Part shown: positions 32,301-40,954 of the stretch, in pieces
Layout: each line of letters begins with the position of its first letter
Numbering within the stretch: the first letter of the stretch is position 1
Assembly: GCA_004794655.1 (NCBI GenBank)
Contig: SMMW01000145.1
Span: 2,157,501 to 2,221,500, forward strand
Direction: 5' to 3'
DNA from: Marisa cornuarietis
Taxonomy: Eukaryota; Mollusca; Gastropoda; Architaenioglossa; Ampullariidae
Length of the DNA stretch: 64,000 nt
The notes under the pieces: model-generated
Told to the model about the DNA's origin: nothing
Database searches by the model: none
What the model saw: only the letters and a program-made list of their open reading frames with translations
Program-made: the position numbers and the translations under genes

Positions 32301-34682
32301 TTAAGTGTCTGGGGGATTAAGTGTCTGGGATTAAATTTCTAGGGGATTAAGTGTCTAGGGGATTAAGTGTCGGGGATTAAGTGTCTGGGGATTAAGTGTC
32401 CAGTCACCGTCAGATGAGCCTTATTTCATTTTCTCTTCTTCCTGCCATCATTGTAATTAAAGTGGTAGAGTCTGCTTAGAGAAGACCAAACACTCCGTTC
32501 ACTCATTACTGTAGTAGTACAATGGAGGGAATTCCTGTTTGCAAATAGTTCTTATAAATATGTGCACATTTCATTTTTTTGGGGAGTGTTTGTAACTGTT
32601 CATATGATAAGGCACAATGTGCAGTCTGTCTGTGGAAATAGTGCTACCACAATGCATGATGGGAGTCAGATAGTCAGGGAATCCTCTGTAGTTTAATGGG
32701 TGACATTTGAAATATGAGTAGATGTGTTTTCCTTTCCAGAAAGAACAGGAAAGGCAAAATGAACTTCAGCGACAAACAGAACTGTGTGTAAGGGCAGACG
32801 ACCACTACAGGAAGGCATTGATGAAGTTCTGGGTGCTAGTGCCCTTGAAGAAGATGGTTGTGATGGCACAGGAGAAAATGAAAGTGGCTGAACAGCATCA
32901 TAATTTCTGTGTGATGAGGTACATGAGAACTGTCCTTCATGTGAGCAGTCATACATCATGTGGGCATCCTCACACAGATGGTCATTTGCCTAGCCATTCA
33001 TTTCCCCATGTATGCACACACACACACACAGTTTCCCATTCGGTCCCGAAATTATTAAAAAAATTGGTACTCTTTTATTGCATAGCACTTTATTTATTCT
33101 CATATATTTTCAAGATTGCACATTTAAAAGTAACGTGGTGTCTAGAATGAGATTATGTAGATATTACGCCTAATGGGCAGCTTATTGAAGGAAGTTGCAG
33201 AGCGAAAGCCATCCCTGCACTTACTGATCTTGAAGTATCTGCTGACAGGCTAGCACTCAAAGCATGGAAAACATTCACAGATGAGGTCACAGCAGAGAAA
33301 AAAAGGCTTGCTGATGAACTTTACGGCTACATCATTGTGCGGCATTGTTTCAAGAGCTGGAAGAGTGTAAGCATGATGACATGTTTAGCTGATGACTAGC
33401 AACTTTGTTAGTTGATTCACTGATAATTTGTTCATCAACTATATGGATTCACATCTTTTATGAGAGTTACTTATAGGGTTATTCAGATATCCTTGAAGCA
33501 TGCATGCACTTGCAAACACCATACACATTTAGGTACATGTTCACATGTTTTTTAATAATTTTCTTCCTGAAATATTTTCCTGCTTCATTACTTTCAGTCA
33601 AAAAATGCCCTCGTATCTGTGCTAAACATTTAGGGCTTTGAACTCACAAACTTGCGACTCTTCTATCACACTTTTCATTTAAAACAAACCTTTATTGTGT
33701 TTCAAGTACAAATACCGAGCAATCTTCTTGGAGCGGCGAGCAGAGAGATTCTATAGTAGCTTAATTGTGCCTAAAGCTTTCAATGCATGGCGCCAGTTTG
33801 CAATTGAAGAGAAGGAAAGGGGAGAGCAACAGATGCAAAAGGCAGCAGAATTCTTTCCCTTGTGAGTAATTTAAATTTGTTGTTTTCACTTACAGCAAAA
33901 AGTATTAATGCATTTAATATGGGTGTGTGATGCAATTGACCTATAGAATAGATTGTTCAGTATGGGTGTGTCAGTGCTGAGCTATGAAGACGTTCGGATT
34001 CACGGGTGAGAACTGTAAGGGAAGTGTTAAAATTCACATAGCAAGAAAAAAGATTTCTTATTGTTATTTTTTGTTTATATTAATAGTTTGTTGCTAAGAA
34101 CATTACAAGAAGTGTTATAGGAATGATGGTGATGGCTGACTTGAGTAATGCTATGTCTGTTGGTTTTACTTATAGCAAAACTATAAAAATTCAATAAAAA
34201 CAAAAGATTCCTGATTCTTTGATATTAATAGTTTTTTTTTGCTAGGAACATTACTAGAAATGATGGTGACAGTTGACTTTAGTCACTTTTAGTATTCTAC
34301 TCTAAAGATTACCTTCAAAGGGTCTTTGAGTCTAGCATTAATAAGAAAGAGGTTATGCAGGAAAAAGGAAGAGGAGAAGAAGCAGACTGGAGGGAGAAAT
34401 TCACAGACATAAATGTAACATTCATAATGCTCATTAGCTTCATTTTCCTTTTTATACATTTCATAGAAAAAGAAGTGATGTACCATCAGAGCATCTTTTT
34501 TCTGTAGAAATCTTCAACGGAAAGTTTTCCAAGCCTGGCGGCGGTTCCCAAAGGAGTTGCAAAGGGAGGCAGAGCGAGAGAAGCTGCGAGCAGAAATGAG
34601 ACGAAAAGTATCCGACTTGTTACCCAATTTTCGGCCTTTGCAGTCGGTCACCAACAGCACAGACTCTTTTAACTTTTCTTGA
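14280..34682 (+). CDS. CCDC191: CCDC191-like coiled-coil protein, full gene (19 exons)
   Basis: Exons joined: 14280-14357, 15721-15759, 16710-16857, 17281-17499, 18289-18563, 21069-21187, 22686-22857, 24042-24232, 25775-26003, 26223-26504, 26793-27024, 27905-28094, 30271-30356, 30624-30706, 31164-31265, 32740-32918, 33201-33366, 33707-33861, 34508-34682. All intron phases agree, giving 3120 nt and 1039 residues ending in TGA. I recognise the family from conserved blocks: NEAYEEAEELLRQW, MELRHQRVRENREKR, REAWQVTKKHVKLTKEEI and, near the C terminus, MRRKVSDLLPNF. Two highly charged coiled coils (about residues 220-350 and 750-860) alternate with short helices centred on Trp (FLAWHNVV, VWNAWRSL, FNMWREWV, LKAWKTF, FKSWKS, FNAWRQF, FQAWRRF). 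These look like Sfi1-type centrin-binding repeats. The family is poorly characterised; a centrosomal or ciliary role is my inference. The protein is slightly longer than the vertebrate one. Introns carry many retroelements (see separate entries). The least certain junctions are the first exon, the end of exon 9 and the start of exon 17. Confidence 0.85.
15721..15759 (+). CDS. CCDC191: CCDC191 exon 2 (39-bp micro-exon)
   Basis: Acceptor TGTAACAG, donor GAG|GTAGGC. It encodes KVTTTDDIKHWIE, which continues into the exon 3 sequence KVEAASNLAAEAV, a conserved N-terminal block of the family. Confidence 0.75.
16430..16530 (+). mobile_element. Degenerate tRNA-like SINE
   Basis: A box-like TAGTCTTGTGGTTA and a B box-like GGATTCTAGGCCC are spaced as in tRNA-derived SINEs. 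Both boxes are mutated. It lies in intron 2 of CCDC191, sense orientation. Confidence 0.4.
16710..16857 (+). CDS. CCDC191: CCDC191 exon 3
   Basis: Acceptor TTTCCAG, donor AAG|GTATCT, phase 1 out. It encodes the Ala-rich KVEAASNLAAEAV segment and ends in NEAYEE. Confidence 0.85.
17281..17499 (+). CDS. CCDC191: CCDC191 exon 4
   Basis: Acceptor TATGACAG, donor CAG|GTAGGT, phase 1 out. It encodes AEELLRQWISEKV followed by an acidic linker. Confidence 0.85.
17575..18140 (+). mobile_element. Degenerate LINE 3' end
   Basis: Broken frames give PSRQLRS-like, NDRPLTVPVTRTTT and AAKQWNSLPFHIRH, the C-terminal signature seen in CR1/L2-like ORF2 proteins. A tail with CACTATAAAAAATTTTGCAT follows near 18098. 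It lies in intron 4 of CCDC191. A relative lies at 45.8 kb. Confidence 0.65.
18289..18563 (+). CDS. CCDC191: CCDC191 exon 5
   Basis: Acceptor TCACTCAG, donor AAG|GTAAGC, phase 0 out. It encodes DPFANLYNMEEDEAVSTV and the start of the first coiled coil (MELRHQRVRENREKREQE). Confidence 0.9.
18590..20908 (+). mobile_element. 5'-truncated Rex1/CR1-like LINE
   Basis: A sense-oriented insertion in intron 5 of CCDC191. It contains an uninterrupted RT frame, a 3' UTR with a GT run (20662-20692) and a terminus GACAATAAAGATGTATTG followed by tandem TGTAT units, the short 3' repeat style of CR1-group LINEs. No apurinic endonuclease region precedes the RT, so the element is 5'-truncated, as is usual after target-primed reverse transcription. 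The 5' limit is approximate. Confidence 0.85.
18618..20654 (+). CDS. LINE ORF2 reverse transcriptase (N-truncated)
   Basis: Open from 18606 to a TAG stop at 20652-20654, 678 codons counted from 18618 without a frameshift. In order: an RT-proximal linker with NNKPWITKDLK (about residues 93-103), APGPDG (229-234), FRPVTLTP (about 289), LFMDFSSAFNT (about 356), GAPQGCVLS (about 416), the catalytic FADD (448-451), FRYLGT (about 530) and the Rex1-like C terminus (LFLLRQLRNFGVSG, LPSGRRW). The catalytic core looks intact, so decay since insertion is slight. With no ATG at the frame start and no endonuclease it is probably not autonomous. Confidence 0.85.
   Translation: MSSRAVFGHDLSSEMVNQEVLGYTKEAKPNAIEIKQWSHDKIEALRGCYEATDWQLFFDSCSDYDELTETVTAYIQFCEDCFVKPKTIKLFANNKPWITKDLKACLVAKKHAFIQGDMGQVRDRNKEFRQKTRLAKIEYKNKVETKLREGNARKAWLGLNKMMGRTTKKQEVGCAAGDLASDLNKFYARFDVQDFTRERELICSSLSPCDILVDENAVTSCLSRINPFKAPGPDGLNGRVLRSCAQQLSPMITHLFHLFLNSQFFPKLWKTSTIISVPKKSHAKELNDFRPVTLTPILAKCMERVVCNQLITTIADQLDPYQFAYKAKRGVDDACLTLYNLVANHLDGTGTYVRILFMDFSSAFNTIQPHLLLQRLLALNVNSTLVLWMREFLRDRPQRVSMGGTVSNTLTINTGAPQGCVLSMILFSVYTSEVRTEFSNYALSLIKFADDMALVARLKDEKSLASYFLQVQKLHSWFGENFLVLNVSKTKEMVLDRRKHQPAHTSIIIDNEIIEQVQSFRYLGTVLDSKLSFQENTSIVSRKAHQRLFLLRQLRNFGVSGPVLESVYRSLIESILTFNMSVWFGVLSVRDKACLTRVVKSASKIIGSPQRPLGDLYIKAVRLKAVRIITDPSHPLHRHFQMLPSGRRWKQVVARKSAFAKSFLPTAIALLNRTNKCT
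21069..21187 (+). CDS. CCDC191: CCDC191 exon 6
   Basis: Acceptor GTTAAAG, donor GAG|GTAACT, phase 2 out. Coiled coil: EEKDRYLRAKQEEMQIHQQM and beyond. It lies just downstream of the LINE inserted in intron 5. Confidence 0.85.
22018..22090 (-). mobile_element. LINE 3' tail fragment, (ATC)n terminus
   Basis: Read on the minus strand it gives TGCTGCGCAATGAGTATTCT followed by a degenerate GAATGGATACCTG and a terminal (ATC)n. This matches the 3' end at about 25318-25382 with scattered differences. It is in intron 6 of CCDC191, inverted relative to that copy. Confidence 0.7.
22686..22857 (+). CDS. CCDC191: CCDC191 exon 7
   Basis: Acceptor TTGTGCAG, donor AAG|GTGATC, phase 0 out. Continuous charged coiled coil (EVLARQAEAELERQQALEKQ and beyond). 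Confidence 0.9.
24042..24232 (+). CDS. CCDC191: CCDC191 exon 8
   Basis: Acceptor TTTCTAG, donor TAG|GTAGGC, phase 2 out. It encodes two Trp-helix units (HNHFLAWHNVVVQRR and LMLRVWNAWRSLLRSQ). Confidence 0.9.
24340..24450 (+). repeat. Possible decayed SINE
   Basis: TGTGGCTAGTGCAATTGGCC and nearby sequence resemble a tRNA-like head, but the B box is not convincing. Confidence 0.2.
24486..24630. repeat. 46-bp tandem repeat, three copies
   Basis: Units start at 24486, 24532 and 24578 with CTGGGGAAAGCTCTCCCATC. The third is slightly diverged at its end. It is in intron 8 of CCDC191. Confidence 0.9.
24826..25382 (+). mobile_element. L2/CR1-like LINE ORF2 C terminus and 3' end
   Basis: An open frame to 25202 encodes ITPILQSLHWLPVKKRID, YQPSRGLRSGSQSRF and APKLWNALPSSL ending KTHLFI, the C-terminal block common to L2/CR1-group ORF2 proteins. 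The 3' tail ends GCGCATTACAAATGGACATC plus (ATC)n. It is heavily 5'-truncated and lies in intron 8 of CCDC191. Confidence 0.8.
25775..26003 (+). CDS. CCDC191: CCDC191 exon 9
   Basis: Acceptor TTAACAG, phase 2 in. It encodes RHYHTVMLRRHFNMWREWV and a linker. The end is uncertain: AAG|GTTGGA (used here) or GAG|GTGGGG at 25936 would both leave phase 0. Confidence 0.75.
26223..26504 (+). CDS. CCDC191: CCDC191 exon 10
   Basis: Acceptor CATGGGCAG, donor AAG|GTGTGT, phase 0 both sides. It has a Ser/Thr-rich linker, then the conserved AWQVTKKHVKLTKEEIKNLT. Confidence 0.85.
26793..27024 (+). CDS. CCDC191: CCDC191 exon 11
   Basis: Acceptor TTTCTCAG, donor AAG|GTACTT, phase 1 out. It encodes PWMNKRYVVNNFEHRFMAQQ and a basic-acidic helix. 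Confidence 0.9.
27215..27322 (+). mobile_element. LINE/SINE 3' tail remnant
   Basis: GAATTGCCTTTGTGGATGAA then TAAAGTTGTATTGAGTTG resembles the 3' end of CR1-group LINEs (AATAAA followed by a short repeated unit). It is in intron 11 of CCDC191. Confidence 0.45.
27330..27560. repeat. Degenerate CAGAGTTCATTGG-type tandem repeat
   Basis: Several loosely related copies of ACAGAGTTCATTGGTAACA and AT-rich spacers including (AT)n. It is in intron 11 of CCDC191. Confidence 0.5.
27905..28094 (+). CDS. CCDC191: CCDC191 exon 12
   Basis: Acceptor CTAACAG, donor GCAG|GTGGGA, phase 2 out. A Ser/Lys-rich, probably disordered linker. Confidence 0.75.
28230..29975 (-). mobile_element. Antisense LINE, 5'-truncated and broken
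   Basis: Minus-strand frames give, in order, LDAEQRFRAEYFKEILNQP, KTGKAAGPDGIPAEALKAD, VKLPKKGDLTQCSNW, QAGFRQGRSCTDHI, MTFVDFEEAFFSVDRETIW, GLRQGCTLS, LEDLDFADDSS, INIKKTEVMRIN, RFTYLGSIVTKDGG and a C-terminal LLYGSETWRVT / KRKWAESVTP block. The RT ADD motif is present, but a stop at about 29786 and frameshifts near 29390 and 28870 break it. It belongs to a different family from the intron 5 LINE; I do not assign a clade. It lies in intron 12 of CCDC191. Confidence 0.85.
30103..30247. repeat. 72-bp tandem duplication
   Basis: Two near-identical copies (CATTGTCCTTCTGTATGGTT and on) start at about 30103 and 30175. They end just before exon 13 of CCDC191. Confidence 0.9.
30271..30356 (+). CDS. 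CCDC191: CCDC191 exon 13
   Basis: Acceptor AATTACAG, donor AAA|GTATGG, phase 2 in and 1 out. It encodes a Ser-rich linker ending NKYLQVLE, which joins NMDKRAKERARLKAE of exon 14. Confidence 0.75.
30624..30706 (+). CDS. CCDC191: CCDC191 exon 14
   Basis: Acceptor ACAAAAAAG (weak pyrimidine tract), donor TTG|GTGAGA. Start of the second coiled coil: DKRAKERARLKAERDEKRRR. Confidence 0.8.
31164..31265 (+). CDS. CCDC191: CCDC191 exon 15
   Basis: Acceptor TTTGCAG, donor CAG|GTTACA, phase 0 both sides. Glu/Lys-rich coiled coil (ERLKQEEEENKKKEEEE and beyond). Confidence 0.85.
31925..32405. repeat. Foldback minisatellite, GATTAAGTGTC units
   Basis: The left arm (31927-32003) is built of CACTTAATCCCCGACACTT-like units. 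After about 140 bp of AT-rich DNA, the right arm (32146-32402) carries about 15 units of GGGGATTAAGTGTC in the complementary orientation. The arms meet the spacer with matching ends (TAATCCTCAAAATG and TTTTTGAGGATTA), so the whole reads as a long imperfect inverted repeat. It lies in intron 15 of CCDC191. Confidence 0.85.
32740..32918 (+). CDS. CCDC191: CCDC191 exon 16
   Basis: Acceptor CTTTCCAG, donor GAG|GTACAT, phase 2 out. It encodes KEQERQNELQRQTEL, then YRKALMKFWVLVPLKKM, a family-conserved Trp-helix. Confidence 0.9.
33201..33366 (+). CDS. CCDC191: CCDC191 exon 17
   Basis: Acceptor GTTGCAG (poor pyrimidine tract but correct phase), donor AGT|GTAAGC. It encodes LALKAWKTFTDEV and VRHCFKSWKS. 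Confidence 0.75.
33707..33861 (+). CDS. CCDC191: CCDC191 exon 18
   Basis: Acceptor TTTCAAG, donor CTT|GTGAGT, phase 2 out. It encodes YKYRAIFLERRAERF and VPKAFNAWRQFAIEE. Confidence 0.85.
34508..34682 (+). CDS. CCDC191: CCDC191 exon 19 (terminal)
   Basis: Acceptor TTCTGTAG. It encodes NLQRKVFQAWRRFPKEL, a basic helix and the conserved MRRKVSDLLPNF, then a TGA stop at 34680-34682. Confidence 0.9.
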
Positions 34683-34798
34683 TTCTCTAATCCCCTCCCA
34701 CTAGAAGCCACAAATTTTCAAAGTGCACAACTCTTAAAATGGTTATAATCTATTGACCAGGATTTATCTTTGCCACAAAATGTTTATGCACAGAAAAT

Positions 34799-34831
<33 letters not shown>

Positions 34832-37390
34832 GATGTGGGGGCCTGTAGATTTATATATAGTCAGATATGGATCCACATCCTGGACAGTTGTCAGAAGTGT
34901 GAGGATGAAATAAGTTATTCATTATCATTGTAATTACTTTTTCTTGGGTTTTGGAAGCATCTGAAGAGATTTTCTAAAGAGAAAAGTAACCACACAAGCA
35001 GAACTCTATATGCTGGACTTTCATCAACAACAAAAAGAAAGGAATAGGGTGTGTGGGGGTGGGGTCAGGGTGGGAAGAAGTTAGTAAAATGGCTAAAGCA
35101 ACAGCATGGGAGACCTGAGGTGCACAGATTAGTTTGATACTCTTGTGAGACAGCATGCAAGACCTGAAGTGCACAGATTAATTAGCTATTCCTGAGACAA
35201 CATACTTCCTGCTGTTGACCTTGAACTGCAGAAGGTTGGGGGAAGGAAAGGCAAAGATGTCCTACTCACAAATGCCCTGATCTCAAGATGCATGCATCTA
35301 ACACCTCACTCTCCAACAGTTGAAAGGTCATGGGACGACCTTCATCTTCTTTTAACCTTTTACAAATACCATACAACTGGTGTCTCTACAGTGTATTGCC
35401 TTTAAAAAAAAGCGTTTGAGGTTATGCATTCTTCCTCTAAACTGAGTGCAACAGCTTTTCATTATGTTTGGGTTAAGTTCATTTTAAAATAATAATTCCC
35501 AAAATATGAGTACATAGTTATGCTTAATTTTCAAGATATAACCCTTCAAACATTGCCATTTTCACCTGCCACTAGGAAAGCAGAAGAAAATAACCCACTG
35601 CACTGAAGAGCTCCATTCCCTGTAAGTGGTATTTGTAACATCAAGTGTGGCTCAGTTCAGCAAATCTATGGATGTCTTCAAGTCAGAGAAACATCCCTCA
35701 AGTTGTTGATTTTGTAGCCCAGAAAATGAAACAACTGATTTTGGAATACAGCCCTATTTGAACTTCATTTAGAAGTCGAAGATGATCAACCACAAGCTTC
35801 GATTCAAGTTAAAAAAAATTGAAAGGTTCAAGCTGATTCCACTTGACAGACTGGTAAGTAAATTGTCTCCAGATCTAAGTGTAATGGGCAACAATCACGG
35901 CCTTTGTTGTATTATTATTATTGATTCTCTGTTGTGAAGTGGGCACATTTGTGTTAATTTTTCCATGTGACTGCTGATAATGACTTTTTTTACTATGAAA
36001 AATATTATAACATTATAAACATTTGATGTAAAAACTTCCTTGTTTAGCTGCATGCAAAATTTACTATTTATTTACTTGCACGTTCCCATTTAAGCTCTCA
36101 TGTTTGTCACCCTCAGTTCTTTTGTAGCTGTTTCAAGCACTGCACATCAATGGTGCCTTAACACTGTCAGTTTTGTTAGCATTGTGCTGGATAAGTATAA
36201 AACTGATGATGTGTTTTGTGACTGTGTCACGATGTTTCTTCTAGACGGGAATGATGTAGAAACCATCGATGTAATATATCTGGTGCTTGACTTTTACCAG
36301 CAGTGGTAGTTGGTTTTAACAGCTCGTGCTTTTATGTAGTTGGCACTGCTGTAGGAAGATCTCTTTGTTTGTACTGACAATCCAAGACTTGCTTGTACTG
36401 TATGTTACTGGATAACAATTGCTTTTAAACTGTTGTGAGCAAGTTCTTGAGTAGGGTGTGGGGACGAAGTTTGCACAGCACGTTTGGACATAGGAGAGAT
36501 CGGTATATACACATCTCTGAACAAAGTAAATCCACTGGCGTTTGTAGCCAGTATCTTTAGGAAATGGTAATGAGTATGAACTCCGAGTATCGAAGAGAAC
36601 ATTTAGCAACAACACATTGTGTCCTCGTCTGTTTTCTTCTACTGAGGATTGCATTTTTCCTCTTCGAATTCAGCTCAGGCAGACGTCGCTATTTTTAGAA
36701 ATACTGTACTGCCATTTCATCACTTCCTGTTTTCTCGACAAATCCAGGTGTGATTAAGAGAAAAACATTAATATTTGTCATGTCTCTTTGTCATAAAATA
36801 CCACTGAAATATATTTTTGTGATATTTCTTGCGATTGTTCCTAAGCACTCAGGTTAGCCTTTAAATCAAAAACATAGAATAGAAAGACTGAGGCAGATTT
36901 CTTGCATTAGTTAATACTGTATAAATACATTATTTAGTACCCCTCAATCAGTTCAATATGTCTGTAGGTGTTTTTTTTTTTAAGTTTTCCAGGCATGTGG
37001 AATGCTCTCCCTTTTGAATAAGGCCATGTTACTTTTTCCACAGATGTATATCTCTAGATGGCTGGTGGTCCTGCAAGATCAACTCTATCCCTTTTGCAGA
37101 GTTGTAAGCTGCCAGTCTTAGTGAACCATTTCACCAAATTTGACTCTCGTTCTAGAAGTTAATTTACCTGCGAGCAGTCCAGAGAATTCTTTATAAAGCA
37201 TTCCTTGAACTTACAAGATTTATTATATCAACCAATTCCTGTGTCAACTGAAGTGATTAATGATGATCATAATTTTGCGAGTTCCTTTCAGTCTGAGGTT
37301 TGCATCAGTAGATAACTATGTATGTTGAGAGCACAACAGTGGAAAACATAATTTTTCTCACACAACCTATATTTATTTCAGCTGCAATAA
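34683..37390 (+). other. Probable CCDC191 3' UTR and intergenic DNA
   Basis: No coding sequence is seen. There is a (GT)n at 34799-34823 and a loose 55-bp direct duplication (AGACCTGAGGTGCACAGATT) at about 35110-35180. I found no AATAAA close to the stop; the first clear one on this strand is at 37393. Confidence 0.35.
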
Positions 37391-37398
37391 CAAATAAA
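37372..37398. promoter_or_regulatory. Candidate convergent poly(A) signals
   Basis: TTTATT at 37372-37377 (AATAAA on the minus strand) and AATAAA at 37393-37398 on the plus strand lie back to back between the convergent CCDC191 and Ig-receptor genes. If used, they would give 3' UTRs of about 2.7 and 3.6 kb. Such hexamers are common in AT-rich DNA, so this is a weak call. Confidence 0.2.
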
Positions 37399-40300
37399 AA
37401 CAAAAGCATATTTACATGAGATCAGATAAAAATAAAATGTGATAAGCAAAACCATAATATAAAAGCTAAATTTTTCTTAAACCTACACACAGCAAAGTGG
37501 CAAGATGGTCACAGAGATCATTTACCAATAAAAATCACCTTTCAGTGATGACTAGCACACAATTAGCTATCCCTCGATGGGAAATGATACCGAAAAATAA
37601 TTGGATTTCAAAAATGATGCAAGAAACTGGATTTGAAAATGAATAAAGTGGAATTTTTCAAAGTTTGAGTTTAAGAAAATCACCACAAAATGAAATTATA
37701 ATCAGGTATAGAAAATAAATGTTATTGTTGATAATGTAAATTCAGTCAATCAGAAATTTTTTTTTAAATGGTGTATATGATCATAACATGAGAGCACACG
37801 ATGTACACAAAAGGGGTGAAAACCAGATATGAATACACTTATCATAAATTGCATAATTTTGAGCAAATAAATTTGACAGGACTATTGGAAAAGACTACAC
37901 AAAGTTTTGCTTTGTCATTTATGAAACTGCAATCACCCTTACTTAATGATGATGATCTAAAATACCAATTTCAGAAGAGTGCGTAACATTTGCTAAGCAG
38001 AGAGCCATTTTGATTTTTTAACTCGAGAAAGATTGATTGATCAAGGAAGCATACTTCCTCTATAGATACAGCCCACAAAAGCTATTTCCTGTTGAAAGAA
38101 AAAATAGAACAGAAGAAGCAAGAATGTGCTGTTGTTCATTCTCAGCCGAGATTGTAACACTTCAGTAAGTCATAGTTTCACGATGACTGTCAAATAATAT
38201 TTGAAGAAAGACAACAGTGATTATTTGTCCTGGATACTCTAAATAGTGATATGCTGTGGTTAGAATGTATGCTTAGAGCTGAAGTATATTTCAGTACATT
38301 TCCTTTTTGCACTGGATATAACATGAAATAAATTGTCAATGTAAGATAAGATCATTCTTTTTTTGATTAAGTACAGTTTTAATAATAAATTTACTAGTAT
38401 CCTTTATTTTTTTAAAGTCATAAAATACACCCTCATTTGAGGACAGATAGGTCGTTAAACATGACATCATGGCCGAGTTACGGTAGGACCAGCTGCTTTG
38501 TCAATGTCATGGTGGCAGCCTTGTAAAGCTATTAGTTATACGACTAACGGAATCACTTAGTTGACATAATGGCCATTAGAAGACACACTATGTTAAAAAA
38601 AATCAACTTTAAAATTGATTATTCTGGTTCAAAGAATTTCTTTCTTTTTGGTTTTACTATTAGCAACGACAGCAAATATTTCACTTGAACTGTGCACTTC
38701 ATAATTTATTATTAATCACAGCAATGGCTACATAGCAGTCAGCCAGTTTTTCCCTTTGATTAAGCCACTGCCATATGACTGTTGTGAACCCATAATCTGT
38801 GACTGTGATGGTCTTAATGACTAGTACCTCACCATTTCAACATCAGGCTTCAAAGGATTATGACAACAAAGAAGCCAGACTAAACCCACAAGTATATACA
38901 TCTAGCACAAGAAAAATAAAAGCAGACAACATGGTGCACCTTGGAGAAACACTGCTAAATATAAATTTTGCTGATAGAAAATTTGATTAATGATTCTACA
39001 TGTCTATATGGCGACATGCACAGGCTGGAGTTGTACAACTGAACACATCAAGGTACCAGATCCTGCACAAAGGACAGGACATGACAAAATAGGGCAGTGC
39101 AACTCAGGATCCTCTGGGAAGCATTCGACAAAAAAGGCGCCAGCGCCAGTCACAAAAAATACCAAAAATACCTCCATCATCAGAAACTGAATGACAAGTG
39201 CTTGTACAATATAAAGTACAATGTTATGCAATGTAGCACAAAAGTTTTGTTTTTGAGCAGTGAAAAAATAGTTAAAATCCTCCCTCCTTTCTGCATGCTG
39301 CAAGACTGAATTCTTGGTTTTAGATGGAAATATGATTGAGAGGTCTATGTTTTCACTCCAAATTTCTGGGTTAATGGCATAGAACGTGTTTCAATTCTGG
39401 ATATCTTGCTTGCACAAACACACACACACACACACGCATGTGCACACCACAAACATATCTCATGAGAATAAAAAAAATAAAATTGGGAGACCAGTATGAT
39501 AAATACGCTTTAAAAGTGCCATTTGACACAACACCAGAAAACAATGAAATATTGTTGATTGTGCCACAATAAATTGTATCCACAGTAAAAAAAATTCTAT
39601 GAATTTGCAGACTTTGTTTACAGGTCTCCAACTGCTATGGTATGATAAAAGGACTAAACCATCCAAACTCATTTCCATAGACAAGTCTCTCTTCCTCAGA
39701 AAATTCCAATATTTGCCACTTCGTTTAATTTACTACCATCTTAACACTTCACGAAGGTTCACTGTCCCATTAACCTCAACACCTTTCTAAATATGGTCAT
39801 ACAGTTTCTTGATTTTTGTCTGCTCAATCAAACCCTGTTAATGGAATATATCCTATCTTCTCTGATTTTATTTTTTAATGCTTACAGCTAAGCAATGGCA
39901 GGGGATGGTTGTACATATTCTGCTTGCACAAGCCAGACAATAATTTACTGAAAAACCTTCAGGGGCTGGACTTAGAAAGTGATGTTAAAATGTCCCCCCA
40001 GGGCAAAATGTGAAACTTTAGCTGAAGCATATCAAATCTGCAGTTATAAAGTGGTGTTTAGACCCCGTGGACACTTTTTAAATTTTCCCTAGGACACCTA
40101 GGACACCTATGCCATCGCTTTATAAGTATGGCCCCAGGGGTAAAACAACATTTGCAGGGTAAGGACACCACTTTGTTATTTCGGAAACAAGATGGTTGTC
40201 CTTTAGTTCTCCATGCTGCCCCAGGCCAGTGACTTAACCTCGCTTCATAACTATGGCCCCAGGTGAGCAACACATATTTTTTTCCTTTTTTTTTGTTGGC

Positions 40301-40954
40301 ACATCTCGGAAAATCTGTGCAAAAATTACTGACCTTATTTAAAAATGCCAGTTTACAATTGTGACATTACTAGAATTATTACTGTAACATTATTAGCACG
40401 TTCCAAATAACGTGGTTGATATTGGAAAGAGTATTAGGTAAGGAATGTAAGCTGTGATCCTTTGTTCACCTTCATTTTGTCACCATCATTATCTCCAGGT
40501 CATTGTAAAGGTGTCCACAAAGTCACTTTGTCACTTTCAAGATATAAATTTTGTGGTTAGTACAACACTAAAACTGTATTTTACAATAAACTGCATAAGA
40601 CAGGTCAAAATGAATATTCTAAATTTAAAATACAATTACAAATGCATGCAAACACAGCGGGCTGTACTTGCAAAGGAAAAGGAGGAAGATACACAACATG
40701 ATGCATACAAATCATGTTTAAATCGAAGGAGTGAAAGGATCAGGTTTTGATTTTCAACTTCAAAATTCCTCAATTTGGCATCAGTTGATTCCTTTTATGG
40801 GTAGCAAGAGGCAGATGACTAGTATTTAAAAACCAAGGCATCAAACAGATGTTCTCACAAGACAACACTGTAGTTGGTCCAAGAACTAGATAGCCAGCAG
40901 AAATAACATATGCTTTAGTCGCTGTTAGATGTAAAACATAAATGCTATCGCCAC
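37399..40954 (-). other. Intergenic or Ig-receptor 3' UTR, no gene seen
   Basis: AT-rich DNA with no supportable ORF. A short (CA)n lies at 39418-39434. Two copies of ATAAGTATGGCCCCAGG / ATAACTATGGCCCCAGG lie at about 40122 and 40248 within a possible small repeat element. Confidence 0.35.

Noticed and set aside
36316..36654. 112-codon minus-strand frame in the convergent interval
   Set aside because: It has no leader, domain or splice context and lies in probable 3' UTR.
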